A stretch of 27,109 nucleotides of DNA from Myxococcales bacterium (GCA_003151595.1 PLXW01000102.1:1-27109); one strand, 5' to 3'; counted from the first letter of the stretch, positions 15,918 through 24,552 are shown. The notes: generated by a model from the sequence alone, not told the origin. Numbers and translations are program-made.

Positions 15918-17267
15918 TCACTTCGGCGTCGGCGCAGGAGCCGTACCGACGGCGATGGTGCCGGCGGTCGCGAGCCACTGGAAGTTGTCGACCAGCACGG
16001 TCGAATCGAACTGTCCGTTGCCCGCGTCCCAGATCGCGAAGCGGATCGTGATGACCGAGCCGGGAACCGCCGGTGCTTGCGTCTGAAGCCATCGCGTGGC
16101 GCCGTCGGGCCCCGTCTTCGTTTGCCAGACGTCGAACCCTGTTCCCTGGAGATCGCCGAGACCGAGCGGGCAATACGGGCTGGGGAGCGGCGGGCAGGTG
16201 GCGCCGGTCGTCCCTTTGCAGTGCGAGGCGAAGCGGGTCGACGTGGCCGGATCGCAGGCGTCGAAGAACCCCAGGTTCACGCTCACAGGGTGATTGTTGC
16301 TGTCGAAGGAGATGTTTCCGCCGGGTGAGCCGGTGGGAACATAGGAGCCCGTGGGGGGCGGGGTCACGAGCGCGATGAACTGGTCGTTGTACCCGTGGGT
16401 GTCGCATACCCAGTCGGGGAACTCGAACGAGTAGAACTTGAAGTTGAACGAGTAGCCCGTGGCGTTGGTGGGGACGCGAATCTGGAGCTCGAGCGCGACG
16501 TCGTCGGCGATGACCTTCGTGGGCGGGCACGCCGGATCGTCTTGAGGGAAGCCGGTGGGCGGGGTCGCCGTGGAGTTGATCTGGCACGAGATGCCGTTGC
16601 ACGCGCCCGTCTGGCCGACGGTTCGCGCGGCGCCGCTCGAGAGCGCCAGCATGCTCGCGCCCCCTTGCACGTGGACGTTGGTTCCGAAGGCCGATTGGAT
16701 TCCGACCTGCAACCCGGGGCTCGCGAACGCCGTCCCGTCCGCGCGTACATAGGCCGCGGAGAGGACTCCATATTTCTTGTCGGAGGTCGTCGCCTGCGCG
16801 CACAGATCGATCGCCTTCGCGCCGTCGGCCGCCACCACGTCGGTTAGCGCGAGGCCGGTGTCGCACGCCATCGCCGAGTCGCCGGGGGTGCCGTCGCAGT
16901 CTTCGTCGCCCCACGTCGGCGCGCCGCCGTCGTTCTGGCGAAGGACGTCGATGGCGCCGGGGTTCACGTTCGGATCGCAGTCGTTGCAGTCGCCTTGATT
17001 GGGACTCCAGCCGTCCTTGTCGAGGTCGCCATCGGGATTGGTGATCTGACAGGTGCCTCCCGAAGGGGTCCCCCCGCCGCCGTCACCCGTTCCGCCGAGG
17101 ATCGGTGTGCCGCCGTTGCCGGGCCCTGCGCTTCCATCGCTCGAGCCATTCGCCGGTCCGCCGTCGGGTCCGGTAGGCCCGAATCCGCTGGGCGGTGTTC
17201 CGCCGGAGCAAGCGGCACACACCAGCGCCCAGGCGACGGATCGAGAGGCGCGCAGGAGAGTTTTCAC
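15918..17267 (-). CDS. Lipoprotein with MopE-type putative metal-binding motif and choice-of-anchor L-like domain
   Basis: A 449-residue exported protein with lipobox VCAAC (C20), followed by a Gly/Pro/Ser-rich linker to about residue 75. Residues 78-130 are an acidic repeat: GDLDKDGWSPNQGDCNDCDP, NVNPGAIDV and GDEDCDGTPGD, as in the copper/calcium-binding MopE-type motif of Myxococcota surface proteins. The remainder matches the choice-of-anchor L pattern, including ALSSGAARTVGQ, TNATGYSFNFKFYSFEFPDW, and GYNDQFIALVTP. Many cysteines (about 12) suggest disulfides. It is presumably surface-exposed and metal-stabilised; no enzyme function is evident. It diverges from the 17461 operon across 193 bases. 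Confidence 0.8.
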   Translation of the reverse strand: MKTLLRASRSVAWALVCAACSGGTPPSGFGPTGPDGGPANGSSDGSAGPGNGGTPILGGTGDGGGGTPSGGTCQITNPDGDLDKDGWSPNQGDCNDCDPNVNPGAIDVLRQNDGGAPTWGDEDCDGTPGDSAMACDTGLALTDVVAADGAKAIDLCAQATTSDKKYGVLSAAYVRADGTAFASPGLQVGIQSAFGTNVHVQGGASMLALSSGAARTVGQTGACNGISCQINSTATPPTGFPQDDPACPPTKVIADDVALELQIRVPTNATGYSFNFKFYSFEFPDWVCDTHGYNDQFIALVTPPPTGSYVPTGSPGGNISFDSNNHPVSVNLGFFDACDPATSTRFASHCKGTTGATCPPLPSPYCPLGLGDLQGTGFDVWQTKTGPDGATRWLQTQAPAVPGSVITIRFAIWDAGNGQFDSTVLVDNFQWLATAGTIAVGTAPAPTPK

Positions 17268-17460
17268 AGCGAGTTCTTACGGGGAAAAGCGGGTCGCGTC
17301 GATGACGACCCGGACTTTGATCGCGACGCAGGTGCCGCTGAAGATGAAGTGCCGCTCCACGAGAGGAGACTCGACGGTGATGAGGGATCGTGTTGCCCGC
17401 GCCGGGATTGTGCGAGCATCGCTGCGCGCTCGCGACGCGCGCACGGTAAGAGGGGCTCAC

Positions 17461-17811
17461 ATGGCGAAGAAGACGAAGAAGGCTAAAAAGACGCGGTTCG
17501 TCCCGCGCATGATCCTGGGCTCTGCCGCGATCGTGAGCGTCGTGCCGGCCGTAGTCGCGCTCATCGATTGCGGCAGCGATACGACGTCGTCGGGTCCCGA
17601 CGCCGGACAGTACGCGGTCGGTCAGGGGGTCGCGGTCGCGGCGTTCTTCGACGCCGGGCAGGACGCGGGCGAAGACGCCACCGGGTTCACCGTCGGCGTC
17701 GCGGTCGCGGCGTTCTTCGACGCCGGGAACGACGCGGGCGTCGACTCCGCGACCGACGCCCACGGCGATGGTTCGGAAAGCGAAGGGGGCAATGACTCCG
17801 GTGAAGGCTGA
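17461..17811 (+). CDS. Small exported protein with an in-frame VAVAAFFDAG duplication
   Basis: From the ATG at 17461 (AGAGGGG five bases upstream) this is 116 residues. A very basic N-terminus (AKKTKKAKKTRFVPR) precedes a hydrophobic segment MILGSAAIVSVVPAVVALID and a Cys (C37), resembling a signal or lipoprotein leader, though LIDC is not a canonical lipobox. The remainder is acidic and low-complexity. It contains two nearly identical blocks, GVAVAAFFDAGQDAG (56-70) and GVAVAAFFDAGNDAG (79-93), plus a Ser/Gly/Asp-rich tail. The family is unrecognised. It is the first gene of the operon and overlaps the next start by 20 to 44 bases. A ribosomal precursor peptide is one possible interpretation. 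Confidence 0.65.
   Translation: MAKKTKKAKKTRFVPRMILGSAAIVSVVPAVVALIDCGSDTTSSGPDAGQYAVGQGVAVAAFFDAGQDAGEDATGFTVGVAVAAFFDAGNDAGVDSATDAHGDGSESEGGNDSGEG
17629..17741 (+). repeat. Direct repeat, about 43 bp, spaced 69 bp (23 codons) apart
   Basis: gtcgcggtcgcggcgttctt (with matching sequence continuing to about 17671) starts at 17629 and recurs at 17698-17740. The two copies encode VAVAAFFDAG-x-DAG in the same frame, and differ mainly at the Q/N codon. This is consistent with a recent internal duplication in the coding sequence. Confidence 0.85.
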
Positions 17812-18682
17812 GACGCGGACGCCGAAAGCGCCCGGCGGCGCAGGACGCCTCCGTCTCCAGCGAAACTTCACGAACACGCCGCTCGCCCGGCAGCACGAGC
17901 ATTCGCTCCTCGCCAAGGGGCCTCGCGCGCGCCGCGCGATCCCGTGGAAGGCGTTCGATCGCGCGAAGTACGAAGAGCCCGCGCTCCGCGTGGCCGCCGC
18001 TTCGCAGCGCGCGCTGGCGCTCGGCGAGTACGGCGCGGTCGATCTGTTCGCGCACATGGCGATCGATCTCTCGCTTCACGGCGCGCCGTTCGATCTGGTC
18101 GCGCTCTGCGCGAAGGCGCCCGCCGACGAGATGCGCCACGCGGACTACGCGATGCGGATGGCGTCGATCTACGCCGGAGAGCCCGCGACCGTGGAGCTCG
18201 ATCGCGACGGGCTGGCGAAGGTCCTCGCCAAGCGGCTGACGCTCGAGAAGCTCGACATCATGATGCTCGAGGTGGGCGTGATGAGCGAGACGCTCGCCGT
18301 CGCGCTGCTGTCCGAGTGCGCGCGCTGCGCGAAGGACCCGCTGCCGAAGGCGGTCTTCGCGTCGCTGGTGGCCGACGAGGTCCATCACGCGCGCCTCGGC
18401 TGGTACTACATGGCGTGGCGCCAGCCGCAGTGGTCGCAGGCCGAGCGGCAGCGCGTGGCCGATCGCGCGGGCGAGATGCTCGTGAACACCGAGCGTCAGT
18501 TCTGGCGTGGGCGTGATGCGCCGGCGGGTCACGAGGCCGCCGCGCGCGCGCTCGGCGTGATGGGCTCGCTCGCGCAGCGCGAAGTGATCCGGCGGATCGT
18601 CGAAGAAGAGATCGTCCCCGGGCTCGACGCGCTCGGTCTCGGCGCCTCCCACGCCTGGCGGGTCCGGCGGCGCGGGGGATGA
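17768..18682 (+). CDS. Ferritin-like diiron (four-helix-bundle) protein
   Basis: A 304-residue protein if started at 17768; the ATG at 17792 is an equally reasonable start. After a basic, disordered N-terminus, it contains a complete carboxylate diiron site on four helices: E87 (ALGEYGAVDLFAHMAID), E121-x2-H124 (PADEMRHADYAM), E174 (VGVMSETLAVALL) and E204-x2-H207 (VADEVHHARLGWYYM). This is the ferritin/AurF/MiaE-like arrangement, suggesting oxygen activation or iron oxidation rather than storage (single domain, C-terminal extension). The substrate is unknown. It overlaps both neighbours: upstream the repeat protein, downstream the AMMECR1-like gene (ATGA at 18679-18682). Confidence 0.8.
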   Translation: MVRKAKGAMTPVKAETRTPKAPGGAGRLRLQRNFTNTPLARQHEHSLLAKGPRARRAIPWKAFDRAKYEEPALRVAAASQRALALGEYGAVDLFAHMAIDLSLHGAPFDLVALCAKAPADEMRHADYAMRMASIYAGEPATVELDRDGLAKVLAKRLTLEKLDIMMLEVGVMSETLAVALLSECARCAKDPLPKAVFASLVADEVHHARLGWYYMAWRQPQWSQAERQRVADRAGEMLVNTERQFWRGRDAPAGHEAAARALGVMGSLAQREVIRRIVEEEIVPGLDALGLGASHAWRVRRRGG

Positions 18683-20121
18683 AACCGGGCGCTCCCCAGG
18701 GGTCGCCACGTTTTCCGTGGGGCGCGCTCGCGCGGCCGCTCCCGAAGAAGAAGCGTACGTCGCTGGTGCGATCGCTCCGGGGTCTGCTGCGGTGGCAGCG
18801 AACGCTGAAGGGGTGGCCGGCGATCACCGGAGCGCCGGACGCCACGCCGTTCGTCTCGCTCTATGGCAATGGCCGACTGTGCGGCTGCTTCGGGAGCGAA
18901 GAGGGGCGGCCGGGCGAGCGGGTCGCGCGCGCGTTTCTTCGCGCGATGGAAGACGCGCGGCACGGCGGGGCGCATCGCGCGGATCGCGGCGCGCTGGTCG
19001 CGCAGGTCTCGTACGCGCGCGACGTGCGGCGCGTGTCGTCCGTCGAGGAAGCGCTCGCGCGCATCGAGCCGGGGACGCACGGCGTGGTGCTGGTGCGCCC
19101 GAGCGGCGAGGCCGTGATCCTGGTGCCGAGCGTGGCGCGCGATGGCGGGACGACGGCGCGCGCGCTGCTCGATGCGCTGGCGCGAAAGGCGAAGATCGAC
19201 TTCGACGCGATCGCGGAGGGGACCCTCTTCACGTTCGAGGCCGACGAGATCGTCGCGCGCTCCGGCGCGAGCCTCGACCGCGCGCGACCGGTCACCTCGG
19301 CGCGGCGCGCGTCGCTCGCCGCGGAGTGGCTCTCGCGCCTGGTGCGCGAAGACGGGTTCGTCCACTTCGGCGTCGATGCGCGCGCGCGAAACGTCCACGC
19401 GACGGGGATCATGCACCACGGGCGCGCGGCGATCGTCGTTCGCGCGCTCGCCGAGCACGCGACGCACGCGGCCGACGCCGATCGCGCGCGCGATTGGCTG
19501 GAGCGCGACGTGAAGGCGGCGCTGCGCGGGCGAACGGTCGACGCGTGGCCGACGGCGAAGGAGGTCGTCGCGGGGACGATCGCGCTCGCGTGCATGGCGG
19601 GGCTCCCGCTCGCGCGCGAGCTGGAGCGCTTCGTCGGAGCCGACGCGCTGACCGCCTCGCCGTGGCATGCGGCGCAAGTCGCCGCCGTGCTCGGGAGCGC
19701 GGCGCCCTCGGCGGTCTGGGCGACGTGCGTCACCTCGCTCACCACCGAGCCGTGGGCGCCGTGGACAGTCGTCGCCGCGCACGCGCGGGGGGATGCGGAG
19801 ACGCTCGAGCGCGCCGCCACGGCCCTCGAAGGATCGATCCGGAGCGCGCCTCCGCACGAAGGGGGCACGACGCGCACCGACGTCCCCGATCTCGCGCTCA
19901 CCGCGCTCACCATCGAAGCGCTCGCTCCGCTCCGCCGTACCTCGGCGCGAGCAGCGATCGACCGCGCGCGTCGTTACCTTGCGCGATGGCAGTTCGTCCC
20001 GGGCCTCGTGCCCGCGTCGCTCGAGCCCGATCTGGCGGAGGGGGCCTTCCCGCTCTCGCCCGTCGTGCCGTTCGCGCGTGGCGACGTGACCGCGCACGCG
20101 CTCCTCGCCCTTACCTCGTAG
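18679..20121 (+). CDS. AMMECR1-like domain fused to a helical (alpha/alpha-toroid-like) domain
   Basis: The 480-residue protein has an AMMECR1-like N-terminal part (about 50-195): SLYGNGRLCGCFGSEEG corresponds to the family's LRGCIG signature, and GTHGVVLVRPSGEAVILVPS plus LARKAKIDF correspond to its later conserved blocks. Residues about 205-480 are helix-rich. They show short repeats typical of alpha/alpha barrels (SLAAEWLSRLVREDGFVHFG, VVAGTIALACMAGLPLAREL, AAIDRARRYLARWQFVPG) and end GDVTAHALLAL, as in toroidal glycosidase/terpenoid-cyclase-like folds. AMMECR1 proteins often act beside Memo and a radical SAM enzyme, but neither partner is nearby. It is translationally coupled to the diiron protein. 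Domain calls are moderate; function unknown. Confidence 0.65.
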   Translation: MKPGAPQGSPRFPWGALARPLPKKKRTSLVRSLRGLLRWQRTLKGWPAITGAPDATPFVSLYGNGRLCGCFGSEEGRPGERVARAFLRAMEDARHGGAHRADRGALVAQVSYARDVRRVSSVEEALARIEPGTHGVVLVRPSGEAVILVPSVARDGGTTARALLDALARKAKIDFDAIAEGTLFTFEADEIVARSGASLDRARPVTSARRASLAAEWLSRLVREDGFVHFGVDARARNVHATGIMHHGRAAIVVRALAEHATHAADADRARDWLERDVKAALRGRTVDAWPTAKEVVAGTIALACMAGLPLARELERFVGADALTASPWHAAQVAAVLGSAAPSAVWATCVTSLTTEPWAPWTVVAAHARGDAETLERAATALEGSIRSAPPHEGGTTRTDVPDLALTALTIEALAPLRRTSARAAIDRARRYLARWQFVPGLVPASLEPDLAEGAFPLSPVVPFARGDVTAHALLALTS

Positions 20122-20131
20122 CGCGGCACCG

Positions 20132-22534
20132 ATGTCGCCCGACCTTCGCCGTGGAATCACCTGCGCGTGCGCGCTCGCGCTCTGCGGGCCGACGGCGAAC
20201 GTGCAGGCCGCCGAGCCACCCGCGACGCATGCGGCTCCCGCGCCCGCCCCGCTCTCGCCGCCCGTGCTTCGCTCGTCGAGCGACGTCCCGTATCCGGCCG
20301 GTGGCGAAGGCGACGCGACGGTCGTCCTCACGTTGACGATCGACCCCGACGGCACGGTGAGCTCGGCGGTCCCGTCCGACGCGCGCGAGCCTTTCGCCGG
20401 CCAGGCCTCCGCCGCCGCGCACGGTTGGTTCTTCACGCCCGCGATGCGCGGGGACAAACCGGTCGCGGCGCGCATTCGCGTCGAGGTCGTCTTTCACGCG
20501 CCGGTCGAAGCGAAGATCGCCGAGCCCGAGGTCGCGAAGCCCGCCGCGCACGGCGCCGCTCCCGCTCCTCAGGAGGTCACGGTCCATGGAGACCGCCCCG
20601 AGCCGTCGCGCACAGTCACGCTCTCGCGCTCGGAGGTCCGCCAGATCCCCGGCGTCTTCGGCGATCCGTTTCGCGCCATCGAGATCATGCCGGGGGTCAC
20701 GCCGATCGTCTCCGGTCTTCCGTTCTTCTTCGTGCGCGGCGCTCCTCCCGGTGACGTGGGCTACTTCCTCGACGGCGTTCGCGTCCCGTACCTGTTCCAC
20801 GTCGGCGCGGGCCCTTCGGTCATCCATCCCGGGCTCATCGACACCGTCGATCTCTACCCCGGCGGTTACCCGGCGCGCTTCGGGCGCTTCAGCGGCGGCA
20901 TCGTCTCCGGCGAGACGCTCAAGCCCGCGACCGAGCTGCACGGCGAGTACAACGTTCGACTCTTCGACGCCGGTGCGCTCGCGGAGCTGCCGTTCGCCGA
21001 CGGACGCGGCACCATCCTCCTCTCAGGCCGGTATTCGTACACGGGCGCGCTCCTCACGCTCCTCTCGTCGAACACGGTGCTCAACTACTGGGACTACCAA
21101 GGTCGCGCGTCTTACAAGCTCACGCCGCACGATACGGTCAGCGTCTTCGCCTTCGGCGCCTACGATTACCTCGGACAGAAAGTGCCGAACGGGCCGACGC
21201 AGACCGTCTTCGGCGCCGACTTCCACCGCGTCGACCTTCGCTACGATCACGCGCTCGGCTCCAACGGCAACCTCCGCCTCGCCGCGACCGGCGGCATCGA
21301 CTCCACCGCCGCGGACCCCACGAGCTCCGTGCGCGACCGCATGATCGGCCTGCGCTCCGAGCTCGTGTATCGCCTCGCGCCGGCGCTCACGTTCCGCGGC
21401 GGCACCGACGTCGAAGCCGATCGCTACGACGTCGTGGCCGATCTCAGTCAGCTCAACGGCGCACAGGCGCAGGTGGCGAGCCTCTTTCCGTCGCGCACGG
21501 ATCTCGCGATCGGCACCCGCGGCGACTTCGTGATCGACGTGACGCGGCGCCTCACGGTCACGCCCGGCGCGCGCTTCGACTTCTATTCGTCCGAGGGGGC
21601 GACCGCCGTGAGCATCGATCCGCGCATCGCCGCGCGCACGGTGATCACGAGCCGCACGCGCCTCCTCGTCGCGCTCGGGCTCGCGCACCAGCCCCCGGCC
21701 TTCGTCATACCGATCCCCGGCGTCCAGCCCGGCGGGTTGCGAGGCGGGCTTCAGGACGCGGTTCAAGAGAGCATGGGCTTCGAGACGGACCTCGGGCAGC
21801 AGACCACCGCGACGGCGACCGTCTTCCACAACGGCTTCTTCAACATGAGCGACGTGCTCAGCGTCACCCCGCCGCAGATCAGCGGTTGCCCGCCCGGCTC
21901 GTTCCCCAGCGGCACGCTCTCCGGCGATCCCGAGACGCAGCCCACCGGCAACGGGCGATGCGGGCAACGTTTCCCCCCCGGGACCGTCGGCGGCGATCGA
22001 AGCGGCGGCGGAGGACAAGCGGTGCAGTCGCAAGGCGACGTCCAGACCGCGCAAGCGTTCGCGACGCGCGCGCGCGGGACGGCGTATGGCGTGGAGTTCT
22101 TCTTGAAAAGGAAGCTCACCAACCGGATCGGTGGCTTCGTCTCCTACACGCTGTCGCGATCCACGCGCAGCGCGAACGGGCAGGACTTCATCGCAACGTT
22201 CGATCGCACGCACGTCCTCAACGCGGCGGTCGCCTACGACCTCGGTCACAACTGGCGCGCCGGAACACGCGTCACTTTCTACACGGGGCTACCCAAAGCG
22301 CCTGACCCGAGCGATCCCGGCTCGACGCGACTCGCCCCGTTCTTCAGGCTCGACCTGCGACTGGAGAAGCGATGGCAGCTCGGACCGAAGGCGTGGATCT
22401 CGTTCGTGGCGGAGTGGATGAACGCGACATTGTCGAAAGAGTCGGTAGGAACGAACTGCACGCTCAACGGGTGCCAGGACGAGAAGATCGGCCCGGTCAC
22501 TATCCCGAGCCTGGGTGTGGAAGGAGGCTTCTGA
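20132..22534 (+). CDS. TonB-dependent outer-membrane receptor with an N-terminal TonB C-terminal-like domain
   Basis: The 800-residue precursor has a signal peptide (cleavage near residue 26, VQAAE) and a Pro/Ala linker. Residues about 50-124 resemble the periplasmic TonB C-terminal domain (TVVLTLTIDPDGTVSSAV, AHGWFFTPAMRGDKPVAARI). A candidate TonB box (EVTVHG) follows, then a plug of about 160-265 (RQIPGVFGDPFRAIEIMPGV, FFFVRGAPPGDVGYFLDG, LYPGGYPARFGRFSGGIV). The rest is a beta-barrel ending in Phe, the usual outer-membrane-protein terminus. A Cys-bounded Gly/Pro-rich loop lies near 590-625. It probably imports a substrate supplied or matured by the upstream operon genes. TonB-CTD/receptor fusions are known in myxobacteria; the cognate substrate is not identifiable. 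Confidence 0.85.
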   Translation: MSPDLRRGITCACALALCGPTANVQAAEPPATHAAPAPAPLSPPVLRSSSDVPYPAGGEGDATVVLTLTIDPDGTVSSAVPSDAREPFAGQASAAAHGWFFTPAMRGDKPVAARIRVEVVFHAPVEAKIAEPEVAKPAAHGAAPAPQEVTVHGDRPEPSRTVTLSRSEVRQIPGVFGDPFRAIEIMPGVTPIVSGLPFFFVRGAPPGDVGYFLDGVRVPYLFHVGAGPSVIHPGLIDTVDLYPGGYPARFGRFSGGIVSGETLKPATELHGEYNVRLFDAGALAELPFADGRGTILLSGRYSYTGALLTLLSSNTVLNYWDYQGRASYKLTPHDTVSVFAFGAYDYLGQKVPNGPTQTVFGADFHRVDLRYDHALGSNGNLRLAATGGIDSTAADPTSSVRDRMIGLRSELVYRLAPALTFRGGTDVEADRYDVVADLSQLNGAQAQVASLFPSRTDLAIGTRGDFVIDVTRRLTVTPGARFDFYSSEGATAVSIDPRIAARTVITSRTRLLVALGLAHQPPAFVIPIPGVQPGGLRGGLQDAVQESMGFETDLGQQTTATATVFHNGFFNMSDVLSVTPPQISGCPPGSFPSGTLSGDPETQPTGNGRCGQRFPPGTVGGDRSGGGGQAVQSQGDVQTAQAFATRARGTAYGVEFFLKRKLTNRIGGFVSYTLSRSTRSANGQDFIATFDRTHVLNAAVAYDLGHNWRAGTRVTFYTGLPKAPDPSDPGSTRLAPFFRLDLRLEKRWQLGPKAWISFVAEWMNATLSKESVGTNCTLNGCQDEKIGPVTIPSLGVEGGF

Positions 22535-23124
22535 TGGCGACGATCGGATCTCGGCGAACGCGGCTCGTCGGCGCGTGCATCGCGGTGGCGCTCGCGGCGG
22601 TGAGCGGGTGCGGCGGCGGGTCGTCGTCCACGCCCGAGCCTCCGTGCGATCAGGCGTGTCAGGACGCGAGCGCGCTCCGCTCTCTCCGCGATGCGCTCAA
22701 GCTCGCCTACAACCTCGAGCTCCAGGGGCAGCCGGTGGGGCCTCAGAACGCGACGGGGCCGTGCCCGCTGGGAGGCACCGCGCACATCGCGGGGACGGCC
22801 ACGGCGAACGCTTCGGTCGGCTCGACGCAGGTCTCGCTCACGTACGTGTTCACGGCCTGTGCGTTCTCACAGACCGACACCGATCCCACGCAGAACTATC
22901 AGATGAAGCTCGATGGGACGGTGACGGAGTCGGGGACGATCGCGCAGCAACCGTCAGCCGCGACGTCGCTCGCTTTCGCGAGCAGCTCAATCTCGTTCTC
23001 GGGGAGCGTGTATGCGCCGTCGCTTCCCTATGCCGAGAGCGATTGCGCGCTCCAGATGGGGCAGAACGGCAATCAGCTCTCGGGGACGATGTGCGGACGG
23101 GACGTCGGCGTGACGTTGCACTGA
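22534..23124 (+). CDS. Small lipoprotein, last gene of the operon
   Basis: The 196-residue protein has a strong lipobox (AVSGCGGGSSS, C26) and a short Gly/Ser linker. It continues with DQACQDASALRSLRDALKLA, CPLGGTAHIAG and strand-rich TGTATANASVGSTQVSLTYV-type segments, with a final cysteine in LSGTMCGRDVGVTLH. Six cysteines outside the lipobox suggest disulfides. The start ATG overlaps the receptor stop by one base (TGATG), so it is almost certainly co-translated with the receptor. A SusD-like or metallophore-binding role for a receptor-associated surface lipoprotein would be a natural guess, but no family is recognised. Confidence 0.7.
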   Translation: MATIGSRRTRLVGACIAVALAAVSGCGGGSSSTPEPPCDQACQDASALRSLRDALKLAYNLELQGQPVGPQNATGPCPLGGTAHIAGTATANASVGSTQVSLTYVFTACAFSQTDTDPTQNYQMKLDGTVTESGTIAQQPSAATSLAFASSSISFSGSVYAPSLPYAESDCALQMGQNGNQLSGTMCGRDVGVTLH

Positions 23125-23126
23125 AG

Positions 23127-23143
23127 GCGAAGCGTCACTTCGC
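23127..23143. terminator. Short inverted repeat between convergent operons
   Basis: gcgaag-cgtca-cttcgc forms a 6-bp perfect stem that spans the gap between the ends of the receptor-operon lipoprotein and the opposing vWA gene, and it includes the latter's stop. It has no T-run, so a bidirectional terminator is possible but weakly supported. Confidence 0.3.
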
Positions 23144-24397
23144 GATCGTGGCGCACCCGAGCAGCACCTGGAGGTCGCCGTTCTTGTCGGCTTCGAGCGT
23201 CTTGCACGTCCCGGGGCACAGGACGATCTGCGTCGGCGCGTTCGGGTTGTCGTAGTACCAGGCGTCGCCCGTGGCCGGGCAGCTCGAGGCGCCGTTGACC
23301 TGCGGGATGAGGATCGCAGGTCCGCCGCTCCCCGGCGTGTACTCGACGTTCACCTCGCCGAAGTTCGGCGTGCCGCTGGTGGGGAGCGGGATCGTGTAGT
23401 TGCACCCCAGCGCGGTGCCGCGGATCTTGTTCAGCGCGTCGAGGAACTGCTGGTTCACGTTCTGCGTGGTGTCGACGAGGAACGCTGAGGTCGTGCCGCC
23501 CGCCGCCGCGATGCCGTTGAGCGCGGTCGTCGATGCGCCGACGCCGATGACGAACGTGAGCACCTTCGGCGTGCCGCTCACGCCGGCCGCGGCGATGGCA
23601 TTGATGTCCGAGAGCGTCGTGTCGCACTCGGTCGGATCGCCGTCGGTCGCGAGCACGGCGATGACGATGTCGCTGGCGTGCGTCTTGGCCCACGCCTGAG
23701 CGTGATCGACGGCGCCCTGGAGCGCGGCCGACGTCGGCGTGCTGGTGGTGGGGCCGTGCTTGGAGATCGACGCCGTGATGGCCGCGCTCGCGCCCGGGAG
23801 CGCGCCGATCTCGACGTCCGGCTTCGCGTAGTCGGCGGCCGCGCATGAATCGCCGCCGGCCGAACCGGCGAGGCTCGCGACGCACGCGACGCAGAAGCCG
23901 AGGACGCACGGTCCGCCGGTCGCGCCGCAGTCGGCCGTGCCGTTCGGGCACGAGACCTGACACGCCGGTGCGCCGCCGCCCGGAGGCTGTCCGAAATACT
24001 GGATACCGATGGAGATGCCGGCCGTGTTGGTGCCCGTGACGAACGAGTCGAGCGCGCTCGTGACCGCGGCCCACTTCGACGTGTTGCCGGCGACCTGATC
24101 GCTCATCGAGCTCGACTGATCGAGCATGACGTACATGTCGAGCGGCGCCTGCTGGCCTCGCGAGGTCGACGAGGCGCACGCCGCGTCACCGAGCTGGACG
24201 CCGCCGCCGCTTCCGCCGCCACCGAGGAGGCCACCGCCACCGCCGAGGCCGCCCCCGCCGGCGTCACCCTTGCCGTCGCTGCCAAAGCCGCTGGTGTTGT
24301 TGCCCGAACCGCATGCGGTGACGACGCCCGCCACCATGAGGCCCGCGAAGAGAAACGTGGCCGCGCGCGCGACGGAAGAGGAGTGAGTGGTTCGCAT
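23135..24397 (-). CDS. von Willebrand factor A (vWA) domain lipoprotein
   Basis: The 420-residue protein has a lipobox (VVTAC, C29) and a Gly-rich linker (about 45-66). A vWA domain follows from about 85. Its metal-ion-dependent adhesion site is DQSSSM (D93-x-S95-x-S97), followed later by the ATDGDP aspartate motif (VIAVLATDGDPTECDTTL) and VLTFVIGVGAS. A cysteine-rich insertion lies between about 138 and 190. The C-terminus contains CNYTIPLPTSG and further cysteine pairs. Surface adhesion or protein-protein interaction is expected; an enzymatic role is unlikely. The ATG at 24397 gives a proper signal peptide. It converges on the receptor operon. Confidence 0.85.
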   Translation of the reverse strand: MRTTHSSSVARAATFLFAGLMVAGVVTACGSGNNTSGFGSDGKGDAGGGGLGGGGGLLGGGGSGGGVQLGDAACASSTSRGQQAPLDMYVMLDQSSSMSDQVAGNTSKWAAVTSALDSFVTGTNTAGISIGIQYFGQPPGGGAPACQVSCPNGTADCGATGGPCVLGFCVACVASLAGSAGGDSCAAADYAKPDVEIGALPGASAAITASISKHGPTTSTPTSAALQGAVDHAQAWAKTHASDIVIAVLATDGDPTECDTTLSDINAIAAAGVSGTPKVLTFVIGVGASTTALNGIAAAGGTTSAFLVDTTQNVNQQFLDALNKIRGTALGCNYTIPLPTSGTPNFGEVNVEYTPGSGGPAILIPQVNGASSCPATGDAWYYDNPNAPTQIVLCPGTCKTLEADKNGDLQVLLGCATIAK

Positions 24398-24552
24398 GTG
24401 AGCGTTCTCCGTGCCGGGAAAGACAGGCGGACTGTACCTCCGCGCAGGGAGGTGCGCCCGCCTCGACGTCGTCTTTCGCTTCAGGAGAAAATAGCACTCA
24501 CAGCGTGTTCGCGACCTGGGGCGCGGAGGCCAGGCGGCCCCTGCGCGGGGCC

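Noticed and set aside
13382..16328. Long plus-strand frames opposite the MFS and catalase-like genes
   Set aside because: The translations are Arg/His/Glu-rich with no membrane segments or motifs; the minus-strand frames have clear family signatures.
17461..17811. Standard lipoprotein call for the repeat protein
   Set aside because: The residues before C37 (ALID-C) do not fit a lipobox, because Asp at -1 is disfavoured; kept as exported or membrane-anchored protein of unknown type.
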